A DNA stretch of 62,000 nt from Symbiodinium natans (lineage: Eukaryota > Sar > Dinophyceae > Suessiales > Symbiodiniaceae), in contig CAJNDS010002503.1 in the NCBI GenBank assembly GCA_905221605.1, positions 257,501 through 319,500 of the forward strand, in the 5' to 3' direction. How positions within the stretch are numbered: the first letter of the stretch is position 1; each line of letters opens with the position of its first letter. The position numbers and the translations under genes are program-made. Below are positions 1-11,500 of this stretch, in pieces. The notes beneath the pieces were generated by a model. The model saw nothing but the letters and a program-made list of their open reading frames with translations, did no database searches and had not been told where the DNA came from.

Positions 1-563
1 GGGCTTATAACCCGACTTATGATTGGGATAACCCCTATAAGGCCTTTTAGGGGCATTATAAGTAGGGTTATAAGTTAAGTGGTGCTTCGCATTAGCACCG
101 ACCAGGTGGTCAGGGCTACCCATGCTCTGGTCAGCTGCTAGCGATGTTTTGGGTTTAAGGTTTAGGGTTTAGGGTTTAGGGTTTAGGGTTTAGGGTTTAG
201 GGTTTAGGGTTTAGGGTTTAGGGTTTAGGGTTTAGGGTTTAGGGTTTAGGGTTTAGGGTTTTGTCAGTACATCTGCCAGGGGTGTGTTCTCGTGAACAGA
301 AAGGCGGAAGTCAATCGCTGCGTTTTTGTTTCGGGCGTGTCTTGAACACGTCAGGATGCCCCAAAAAAAACAGAGCCACAAACACAAAGCCGAAACCTTC
401 AACTGATTCCCCACAACCCTGGGCCTAAAACCCTGGCCCTAACCCACCATAAACCCTAAACCCTAAACCCTAAGCCCTAAGCCCTAAGCCCTAAACCCTA
501 AACCCTAAACCCTAAACCCTAAGCCCTAAGCCCTAACCCTGCCAATCCCGGCCCCGCGGTCAG
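1..563. other. Intron upstream of threonine synthase exon 1
   Basis: Holds a TTTAGGG array (about 153-259) near the left edge, a unique stretch (260-420) and a CCCTAAA array (about 431-540) ending 24 bp before the exon acceptor. No exon recognised. Confidence 0.6.
153..259 (+). repeat. TTTAGGG array
   Basis: About 15 near-perfect units of the plant/dinoflagellate-type telomere heptamer, interstitial because unique DNA follows on both sides. Confidence 0.95.
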
Positions 564-601
564 GTTTGGCCCCTGATGGAGGACTGATGGTGCCACCTTC
601 A
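564..601 (+). CDS. Threonine synthase exon 1 (visible)
   Basis: Follows a CAG acceptor at 561-563 and reads GLAPDGGLMVPPS, the conserved GL.DGGL..P block near the N-terminus of the family. The most likely donor is GC at 602; a GT donor at 608 is the alternative. An upstream exon encoding the true start is not visible in 1-563. Confidence 0.85.
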
Positions 602-3600
602 GCATCTGTGCTTGGGGATTTTTCATAGGGATTGCAGGGTTGAGGAATCATAGGCCATAGGCAGCTGCGAGTGCTTCCTGCTGTGTAGGGGCCTGTGATT
701 ATCGAGGCGATAAAGCCCGAAAACGGGAGTGTTCCAGTTTTGGGGACTTAAGGGAACGAAATCTAGATGAAGCCCCGCATGATCCCGCATGTGAGTTCCC
801 CCCGCCCCCCCCCCCCCCCTTAAAAAAAGAGAGAATTGAATTGTAGACTCCTTCAAATAAGGCAGATTCGGACACCCAAAAAGGGATCCCTAATTGTTCG
901 GCAGCCCCCAAATCCAGAACCCCAGTCGTGGGGTACGGCCTCAGGGTTTGGGGTTTAGGGCACAAGTTGGATGGCTGCTCTCTTTGTGCCGATGATGTTT
1001 AGGGCTTTTTAGTCTTAGAGTGTTTCAGGTGCAAGGGGTGAAGCTTGGGGTGCGGGTTTGAGTCTTCTGGCTCGAGGAGGGTTGCATGCTAAGCGTAAGG
1101 TTCATGGGGTGCAGGGGCTGAGAAACTGTGCGCTTGACAGATTCCGGACGTCGTCCCGGATGTCAGCAAAAACTACAAAAGCCAATGCCTCAGCAAAAAC
1201 ACGAGTGCCACGAATCCTGAACTTATCTTTTGTGTTCGGGTTTGTTTTTTGTCTTTTTTGAGGGGTTCAGGTTCTGTTGGTTCTTTATACGCATGGAAGT
1301 GAGAGCATTGTCAGCATACCCCGACTGACCCTGTGTGCTTGTCAATCTGCCGGTGCTACCCCTATCATCCCCTTGAGACGCCCAAGAATATGTAGCAAAA
1401 GCAGCCCCAAGCCCTAAAGTGCCCGCCGTTCGATTTAAATAGGCTCCTTTGGTTGCTTGTCTTTGCCCTGTTTGCCTCTACAGCACCCACCTTTGTTGAC
1501 TTCGGCAAGGCTCACCACCCTGAATCCTAAACAACCCGCAAGCCCACTCCTCCAACCGTCCAGCCTCAACCTCAGATGGATCTACTCCCAATCTCGAAGG
1601 GCTTTCAGACATGCGGCTGAACTCGGAGCCAGGGGGCCTCGCCTAAAAAGTTTAGGGTTTAGGGTTTAGGGTTACCCCCGACCCCCGAACCAAGGCTGGA
1701 GCAAAATGAAGTTCCATGAGCTCGCCTTCGAGGCTGCTGTCGTAGTGAGTGGGCTTTGGGGCATCTGGGGGTTGGTTTAGGGTTTAGGGTTTAGGGTTTA
1801 GGGTTTAGGGTTTAGGGTTAGGGTTTAGGGTTTAGGGTTTAGGGCTTAGGGCTTAGGGCTTAGGGCTTAGGGCCTTATTGGGGCCCCTATTGGGGTCCCA
1901 CTCTACTATTTGGGGGGTTTGTTTTAGGGGTCCCCTATTTTCGGAAATTCTCAGATGGGTAGTTCTCTAAATTAGGATCCCTTTTTGGGGGTCCTTATTA
2001 TAAGGGTGCCGTACTAGATATAGGACCCCCAAAAAGGGACCCTAATTTCGAGAACTACCCATATGGGCTAGGGTTATTGGAGGGCTTTGGGTTTAGGTTT
2101 AGGTCTGTAGAGCGTAGCTTCGAATGGTAGGTGGGTCTCATTGCTGCAGGGCTATGCGGCTTTGGCTGTTTCCGCTGTTCCCCTCTGACTGCGAATCACA
2201 GGCTGATAGGGTTTGGGCTCAGGGTTCGCAAGTCCCACACCCAAAGAAGTATCTTGAACGCCCCCTAAAGTCAGAACAGCCCCAGCCACACTCTCCCAAG
2301 TCCGCACGAAATCGCCACCAAGCCGGGTCCCCTAAATTCTAAGCCCTATAATCCTAACCCGACACCCCCTTTGGGGCTTCGGGTTCAAGGCCTAACGGGA
2401 TCAGGGCTTTAGGGGGGTTATCCTCAGCCGTCCGTGCCCCGAATCCGAGGATCAAAGACCAGCAAATCAGAAAAAGTTTTCAGCCCACGCCTCCACAGCG
2501 GCTTTTAGGGTTCAAGGCTTTGGAGTAGGATTCAGAGCTCGGGGCTTCCCATTTTCAAAGCCCCCTTCTTCGTGGCCCAGATCGCCAGCCTCTACTGCAG
2601 CAGCGACGAAATCCCACCTGCCGACCTCCGGCAACTGATGCAGCGCAGCTACGAGGCACTGCGCACGATGTGCAAGTGTGTACCTGTGTTCGTCTGTAGG
2701 TGTATAAGTGTGTATAGGTGCAGGTGTGTCAGCGTGCAGTAGCGTTTAAGCGCGCAAGCTTGTAATTGTCGAGGTATGCAAGGGTGTAGTGTGTGTCTGT
2801 GTGCCGGGTCCCTGAACCCTCTCACGCTGAACCCTTGAAACCCAGACCACACCGAACAAAAACAAACAATCTTCAGTCGCCCGCGCGCGCTCTGGAGAAA
2901 TTTGTGCGGGTAGGCTGCGCATTTGCTTCAAATGGGTGCTTTTCCGCAGACACTGTGGCTACACTAAGGGGCTTCAACGTGGAGTAAGGAGGCTTGGGCT
3001 TGAGGTTCTCGCTGGCGCGCGGAAGTTCCACGGCTCTCGGTTCGGCGCGGCGCTCGCGTTGGGTCCAAGTCGCGCTCTCGCCGAGATGTAGGCGTAATTC
3101 TTTGTCGCCCAACATGAGAGATGCCGGTAGAATGCTTGAAATTTCGAAAAGACCCGATTTCGTAAGCTCTAATGTGGTCTATTTCGTAAGCTTTAAGGGT
3201 GGTTTGTTCCTGAAGCTGCTTCTGTTTAGGATTTAGGGTTTCGGATTGAAGCCTTAAACCCTAAACCCACGAAGGACAAAGCAGGGTCTCCGCTTCCCAC
3301 CTCCTATGAAGCCCGGGACACTAAGACACCCGAAAAGCTGTGAACCCGTGTATCAACCCTCAAGACCCAAGGTTCAGAGTTCAGAAATAATGGGAGCCTA
3401 CATCATTGCCACTGCTATCCCTTATAACCCATCTTCAGATACCCACAACTTGCGAACATCATGCCTTAGTTGCGATATAGCCCTAAACCCTAACCCCTAA
3501 ACCCTCAACCCTAACCCTAAACCCTCAAGTCTAAACCCTCAAGCCCCCCCTCTATTTCAGTAGGTGTATTAGGGCTTCTGCCTCCGCTGCTCGCCGCAGA

Positions 3601-5529
3601 CATTCGACCACAGCGAGGTGGTGCCGACCATGAAGGCCACGAGCTGGCAAGATTGCGTTCTTGCATGGTGAGGGCACAACGTAGACATCGAACAGTACTC
3701 TGGTAGCATCATGATATAAGAACAATAGAGCAGTCTAGGAGTTGAGTAATGAGATGATCATCCCAATAAATATAAATAGATAAACATAAATAAATAAATA
3801 GATAAAAATCTATGTATATATATATATATATATGCTTCCCCCCCCAGAAATCTACCCTTTTTTAATGCTTTTACTATCCAGAATCCCTTCCGATCTAGTC
3901 CCTCGTAACAATAGCTAACCGATCCTGCACCAACCCAAGACACCGAACCGGCAATTAAGACGGAAATAGTGAAAAGGTCTTTGCTCATAGTATTCTCGCA
4001 TCCCCGGGGCTTACAGTACATGATTGTTCCGCATCACCTTTTGCGCTCGAATACTTCCTAGTCTTATGGTTCGAGGATCTCCATTATCTGTATTTGATAT
4101 GCAATACATATACCCTATATACATACATGCAGTGGGTACTTATTCTACTTTTCCTTTGCATTTCCACAGGAGGCGAGGCCTACAAACATAGGCAGAACTC
4201 TATGGGATTTACGGTTAGGATTTAGGCCTCAAGGCCTACAATATATAGGGGTATAAGGTGCTAATCCTATAGATTTTAGCGTTATAACCCTAAACTCTAT
4301 ATGCCTGAAGGCTTAAGGAAAACAGTAAAGTGGTTAAATCCCTGAGGGTTTAGGGTTATGTTTTTGCAATGCCCTGAACCTTCAACCCTAAACCTTAACC
4401 CCTCATAGCGTTTAGGGTTGATAAACCCTGAAAAAACGTAACCCTATAGGGCCCTATAGGGTTTAAGGCTTGACCTTAAACCTTTAACAACCTTATGGGG
4501 CTTAAAGGTTTTAATGCCTAAGCCTGATGTACCGAAGGTCTGGGCATTTATACCTTCAGCGTGATAACCCTACACCATATATGCCTTAAGGCTTAAGGAA
4601 AACAGTAAAGGGGTTAAACCCCTGAGGGTTCTTCAGCGTTATAACCCTAAACCGTTTCTGCTTTCAGCCTTAAGGAAAGCAGTAAAGGGGTTGAATCCCT
4701 GAGGGTTCTTCAGCATTAAAACCCTAAACCCTATATGCTTTAAGGCTTAAGGATAACAGTAAAGGGGTTCAATCCCTGAGGGTGTAGGGTTGGGTTGTTG
4801 CAATGCCCTCTTAAACCCTGAACCTTGAACCCCTATAGGGTTAAAACCCTATAGGGCTACCCCGAATAGGGTAGACAAACTCTGCAAAAACCTAAACCTT
4901 TAAACCCCAGAGGCTTAAAGGTTTTGAACCTCAACCTTTAAACCTATAGCGTTTCAAGGTAAGCTATTCGGTCTAAATACCTAGCCCTACAGGGATGAAG
5001 GTTTAAACCAGTTTGAATGCCCAAACCTAGGTTTCAATCCCCAGACCTTAAACCTTTAAAAACCCTTATGGGGCTTCAAGGTTTCAATGCCTAAACCTGA
5101 TGTACCCAAGGTCTGGGCATTTATACCTTCAGCGCCTGTGGGCTGAACACCCTTGAACCTTTTAGACCCCTAGAGGGTTTAGGGTTCATGTTTTCATACC
5201 TATAAACCTTAAACCCTTGAGGTTTAAACTCTATGGGCTTAGCTTTTCGAGATCTAGGATTCCAAGATGCCTCGGCAAGAGTCCTGGGAAATCTTAGATC
5301 TTGGATCTTGGATCCCGGCCGTTTAAATTGAAACGGAAACGTTTCAATTGAAACGGCCGGCTTTCGAAATCTTTGAAGAGAGTTCTGAATGGCGTCGTGG
5401 GCATTATCATTGTGAGGCATACGGATTTTATTGCATTGCGAAAATTCACTATGAAGCAGACGGATTTTGTTTCATTGTTGAAAAAAAGGTGGGAAACGGT
5501 AGATCTTTGGGGGGGGGGGGGGGGGTACC

Positions 5530-5581
<52 letters not shown>

Positions 5582-8500
5582 TTTGGGGTTCAGGTTCGGG
5601 CTGCGGTGAGTGTTTAGCATGTAGATGTATTTGATACGGCGATGAGGTGGAAGTACTTAAAAGAGCTCTGTGCTTGGTTGTTTACTACTCCAGGATATAC
5701 GCTCTTGTGCATCTACGATTGAAGTGCCAAGTCAAGCTTCGAAGGCCATATCAAACCCAGCTTGCAAGCTCCCAACCCTAAACTCTCAATCCCAAATCCT
5801 CAACCCTAAACTCTGAACCCTAAACAACCCTAAACCCAACTAAGGTGAACGACCTCTACATCATGGAGCTCTTCCATGGCCCAACATTTGCTTTCAAGGA
5901 TGTGGCTTTGCAGGCCTACCCCCTGAACTATGGGTTGTTTGGGGGGGATCTGGGGGCTTAGGGTGTACACGGCTTACGGGGCTTAAGGGGCTTTCAGGGT
6001 GTTTAGGGTTCGGGAACGTCCAAGGGGTGTAGGGTTAGTAGGGCTTATCGGCCCATGAACAATGAGGTTAAAGACAACCATAGTAAGCAAGCAGAACAAA
6101 CCAATGAGACCACCTCCTTTGATTGCATCGAAGAATGCATTCAGAAGTCATCAGTATAACATAATAAGCATCTTCCATAGGAGGCTCTGGACAAGAATGA
6201 CACTATGGTCTCAATCCTTTAACCACCCTGAACCTAGTAAATTTGTGACAGAAACCTTTGCCCATTCATGACGGAATCGGTTTTTCCAAGGGGAGATGTA
6301 GGAGGGAGTAAATCAATCATCGGTTAATTGGGTTACTGGTGGTATTCTTACCCAAAACAAGCGTGGGTTCTCCCCAGTCTTATCGGGGCCTCTTGTGCAA
6401 CGCAGCTCTGTAGCTACGATTTAGTCATTGGGTTCTATACTACCCTCCACCCTAAGAACCCTACCCAAGTTAGGCCTCTAACCTAATCCCTAAACCCTAA
6501 ACCTTCTCTGGATCTTATTTTGCGTTGGGGTACTTTGGGATACTTTGGGATACTTTGGGATACTTTGGGATACTTTGGGATACTTTGGGATACTTTGGGA
6601 TGCTTTGGGGTACTTTGGGGTACTTTGGATCGCGGGCAATTTGCAGTTTTGAATATCAGAATAGAGTAGGGTCGAATTTTCGGGGTCGGTTAGGGGTTTA
6701 GGGTAAGCCGGTTTACGATTAAACCTTCGAAGCGCGAAGACCCAGCCCGACTAGACCCGACAGCCTATAAGGCCTAAAACCTGCATGTTCCCTGTTATGC
6801 TAACAGTCCTGAAAAACGGATTGTAATGGAGGGGTATCCCTATCAAGGACTGTTAGTATAAGGGGGAACATCAAAACCTAAAACCTCTGCAACCGACACA
6901 TGCCGGGCTGCCTGCTTTCAAGGTGTGAAGTGGTTAGCAAGAGGTAGTGCCTCAAGCAGCCAAAGCCCAACCATAACCCAGCCTTTGTAGCACATCGGTG
7001 GCTCGGGCTTTGTAGCTTGAAGATCTTAGCCCCCCAAACGCTTGCATTTTGTAGCTCAGCCCACCCGACTCTCACAGCAGAGCAGCGGGTAGCATGTTGT
7101 GATTGTGCGCATGCAACGCCGTAGTTCGTAGTGCATGAGATGCTACGCCATGGCCCATGAAAAGGCCATTCTTTTTTTCCTTCAGGTTCAGGGTTTAGGG
7201 TCCGAGGTTCAGTGTTTCGTCGGTTTCGAGGCCAGCCCCTCCAAAGCCATTGCACCCTAAACGCTAAGCATAACAGCTAGCCCCTGAAAACCATCGCAGT
7301 CTCCTACCTACCACGCACTCCCGGCTACACGGGCGTGTGGGGGGGGTGTTCCTCTGCGAAAGTGGCAGGATGGGTAGTGTTTGGGGCCTGATGCTGACTT
7401 CAGGCGATTGCCCCCGAAGGCTTTCTTGACCTTTGCCAGGAGGTAGTCGGGTTGTGAAAGAAACTTCAACTGAACGCTGCAGAACTGCCAAAGAACCCAC
7501 ATCGACAGCACGCCAGGAAGCTTCCCCAAACCTTAAACCCTAAACCCTAAACCATAAACCATAAACCCTAAACCCTAAACCCTAAACCCTAAACCCTACT
7601 AAGAAGCACCGAAAGCTTGGAAGCTCCAGCCATCGGCACCCTTAGCCTTTAGTCCTCACACGGACACGTTGTTGGAGGCTCTAGGTCCAGCAAGCGCAAG
7701 TTCTGACAAAGGGTCTAGGTTTGTTTAGGGTTTAGAGTTCAGGGGTGCAGAAAATCGGCCAAGCACTTCGAACGTTTTTTGGCTTAAGGTGTCGGGTGCT
7801 CGAAGAGGTCTTAGGGGCACAGGGCCTCTATAGCCTCATCTGTGGAGAGCTCTTGACCGGACCCTACAACACTTTGAATCCCCAGAACCACCCTAAACCC
7901 TAAAACCCTAGATCCTAAACCCGAAACCCTAAAACCCTAGATCCTAAACCCTAAACCCTAAAACCCTAAACCTTACAAACACTCGAAGCCCTATATCCCA
8001 GGTCTAATCGTCGATGGCGATAGACAAAGTGGACAGCCTGGTTGATGCAGCCTCGCTGTCGTGGACTCAGGGTGTTAAGGTTTAGGGTTTAGGGTTTAGG
8101 GTTTAGTAGGGTTTAGGGTTGAGGGGTTAGGGGTTTGGGGTTTGAGGTTTAAGAGTTCAGAAAATTCAGGCTCTCTTTCAGGCGCCTCGCTCGAGCGCCC
8201 AAAGCCCCAAACAACTTTGGGGTTTAGGGTTTAAGGTCTTCGATATCTGTGTAAACCTTCCTAAGCCCTCCACGCGAGCTGCTAGCTGCCAACCTCTCCA
8301 TGAACTCGAAGCTCAAAACCATGAAGTCTTAAACCCCCAAACCCTAAATCTAAACTGTAACCCCAAAAAACACAGCCCTAAACCCTAAAATGCCAAAGCG
8401 ATACTTAAAGCCTTAGAAATGGCACGACAGCCCTTGAGCCTCCAGGGCCGCAATGACCGAGACCTCAGGGGCTGAATCTCGAAAATCCATAAATGTATTC

Positions 8501-11500
8501 ATACGGTTAGGAGGAGCCCAAGGGGGATGTAGGGTTTAGGATTTAGGGTTTAGGGTTTAGGGTTTAGGGTTATTACAAGGGCTCATTTGGCCTTGCTATT
8601 CTGGGAATATGGGCCCTCACGCTTGCCCCCCCTTACACAGTGAAGCTGAGAACCTTGTAAGCCATAACCTTGACCCTAAACCCCCAGACCCCAAACCTGC
8701 TCTAAACCTAAGCTCCGGGTCTTCAATGTAAACAACTTGAAGCTCTAAACTTTAGACCCTGAACCCTAACCCTAAACCCCAAACCCCAAACCCTAAACCC
8801 TAAACCCTAAACCCTAAACCCTAAACCCTAAACCCTAAACCCTAAACCCTAAACCCTAAACCCTAACCCTAAACCTAAACCCTAAAACCCTAAACCCTGA
8901 ACCCTGAGCCGCCCTCAGGATCGATCCATCGCAGGAGCTGCTGCAGTACCTTGGAGCCCGCCAGGCTGCGACGAAACCTCTCAAAGCCTTGCTTCGGGGG
9001 GTTTAGGGTTTAGGGTTTAGGGTTTAGGGTTTAGGGTTTAGGGTTTAGGGTTCATTGCCTGTTTAGGGGCTTAGGGTCCAATGATTGGGTTCAAGGTTTC
9101 TGGGTTCGGGCTTAGGGTTTAGTTTTGGGGGCTGTGGGTTGCTCAACCTTTCATGGACCCCTATACTGGTGCACGCTTCATCTCGTGATAACCAGAGCAG
9201 GAGTTGCATGTGGCCTTTGTAATTGCAGGTATCTGTTTACACTAGCATCCCAAATACAGACCCCGCCCCTCAAGTAAATACGAGCAAACGTAGCAAGCAC
9301 GCGTATCTTAGCATAGTTAAGAATCCTGCAACCTTTGTTTTCTTTTCATTCTTTCTTGCCTTGTTACCCTCAACCTGACCCAACCCTAAGCCCTAAATCC
9401 TGAAGAACGCTGGCTTGAGTCAGAGTTCAAGATTTCAAAGCGCAGTCCCAGGTTCGTTCGGGGGGGAGGGGGTCGGAGGCCTCGGGGACCCCATTTGCCG
9501 TAAACCTGAGACACTAAACCCTAAACTCTCCTAAAGCCCTCAACCCGAAACAGAGGCCCAAACTCTCCAGAAACCCTAAACCTTATACGGCCCTAAATCC
9601 TGCACCCTAAACCCCCCCAAAAAAAAATGGGAAAGACAGACCTCGCACGCAGGTGAACAAGACCTTTCTACAGCGAGCCATGGTCTCGGCGCGTCTCGCA
9701 GGGCTTGGCGATTTGCGGTTTTAGGGAGTTTAGGGGTTTAGGGAGTTTAGGGAGTTTAGGGCTTTAGGGTTTAGGGATCACGGAAGGCTTTTGAGCCCCA
9801 TTTTGGGGGTTCAAGAGTCTTCTTGGCATGTTGGGTTCACCGGTGATGTACTTTTTGGAGTCTCAAGGGGCTTCTAGGTGTGCCCTCAACCTTACAGAAG
9901 GGCCTGCCATGGGGGCCTGCGTTTTTACGTACCATATTTCTGTGTAAGAATGTTTCGCTTTGGGTGTGTTTGCGGGTTTCGTAGTTCTCATGGCAGGCCC
10001 TTCTACATAGCATCATCTTGCTAAGGCTTTGTCAGATTAAGAAGCCAAGACGCTTGGAAGTTGTAAACGCGAAATTGTAAACGCGCACCGTGTTTATAAA
10101 CCGGCTGGGTGTTTATAATGACCTTAACCCCAAACCCCAAACCCCAAACCCCAAACCCTAAACCCCAAACCCCAAACCCTAAACCCTAAACCCTAAACCC
10201 GCGAAACCTGAACCCCTTACAAGTTGGGCAAGACCGACTCTTCAGCGTGTTTTCGCATCCTTCACCAAAATAAACGGTCACCCGAGTTTCGGGATTTTAG
10301 TGTTAACAGGGCTTACAGGGTTTATAGGTTTTATAGCGTTTCTGGGTTTTATGGGGTCTATAGTTTTGGGGTTTATCGGGTCGGCCGGGTCTATCGGGTT
10401 TACACTTAGAGGGTTCACAGGGTTCACGGGCTCAATGTTTCGGCAGAGGAAGTTTCAACCTAGCTCACTTGTCGAAGTTGCGGCAGTCGGCTGGCTCTAG
10501 GACAGCGCCGGGCAATGAGTGCAGTCTCTGCGCCACGGGTCAACCAGTTAGAAGAAGAGCAGGAGTGGATTTCATGAGTTGTAGTCTTGGTACCTTCCCG
10601 TCCCCAATACCCAACAAAACGCATCCCGAAGCCCCCGAACCCTAACCCCAGCTGCGCACTCTACAGCCCCACTACCCACACAACCTCCAAAAACCCTAGG
10701 CCCCTAAAACCCTAAACCTAAATCCGCAACACCCTAAACCCCCAAACGCTAAACCCCAACAATCGTGACTCGGCGGCCCTAAACCCAAGAAGCTCCAAGC
10801 TTTGACTCTGCGCTTCTTTACTGAAACCTGGGTTTAGGGTTTAGGGTTTAGGGTTTAGGGTTTAGGTTGAGGTTTTAGGGTGGTTGAAACCCTACACCCT
10901 AAGCCTGCCAGTGCCAAAGTGCGACCCGATTGAGGGCTGTAAGCCAAGTACTTGAGACTTTTCAAGTGATGGAGTGAAGACCCGAAATCCTAAACCCTAA
11001 ACCCTAAACCCTAAATCCTAAACCCTAAACCCTAAACCCTAAGCCCCCCACCTTCCAAACCCTAAACAGACCTAGAATTGCTTGTTCTTCGCAGGGACAA
11101 CTCGGGTCCCTTCATAATTCCTTCAAGGGGTATATAATGACAACCTCGTATCCCCTAAGCCCTGAACTGCACACCCTACCTGGGAATTCCCTACATCATG
11201 GTCTTTCTTCTGGGTCGTATTAACTTAAAGAGAATACCCTCAACCCGAAACCCTAAACACCCAACCCTATTCTGGAGTTTCCCAAATTCGGAGGTACCTT
11301 ATTGGGGTCCTTCCTACAAGGCAAGCCTATTGGGGATCTATTTTCGGGGTCCCCTAACCCTAAACCCTAAACCCTAAACCCTAAACCCTGATCCCTAAAC
11401 CCCGTAAACCCCAATTTGGGTCCTGAGGTAAAGGAAGCCAAGGACGCGTCGGAGCCCGGAAAGCCTCGTAAAGGGAGCACGTCGCGACTTGGCGGTACGA

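Larger units (their letters stand above)
3636..5844. other. Threonine synthase intron 4
   Basis: Contains AT-rich DNA (3760-4160), a degenerate minisatellite (about 4265-4790), a near-perfect hairpin (5315-5360), a G-run plus TA and GA microsatellite (5508-5577) and a CCCTAAA-like array before exon 5. No exon seen. Confidence 0.6.

Noticed and set aside
153-259. A chromosome end (true telomere)
   Set aside because: Arrays occur throughout the window in both orientations, are short and are flanked by unique exons, so they are interstitial.
6878-7529. Minus-strand frames of 60-125 residues near 7 kb
   Set aside because: Overlapping frames with no acceptor/donor logic or domain, and Pro/Asn/Leu repeats derived from CCCTAAA-like units.
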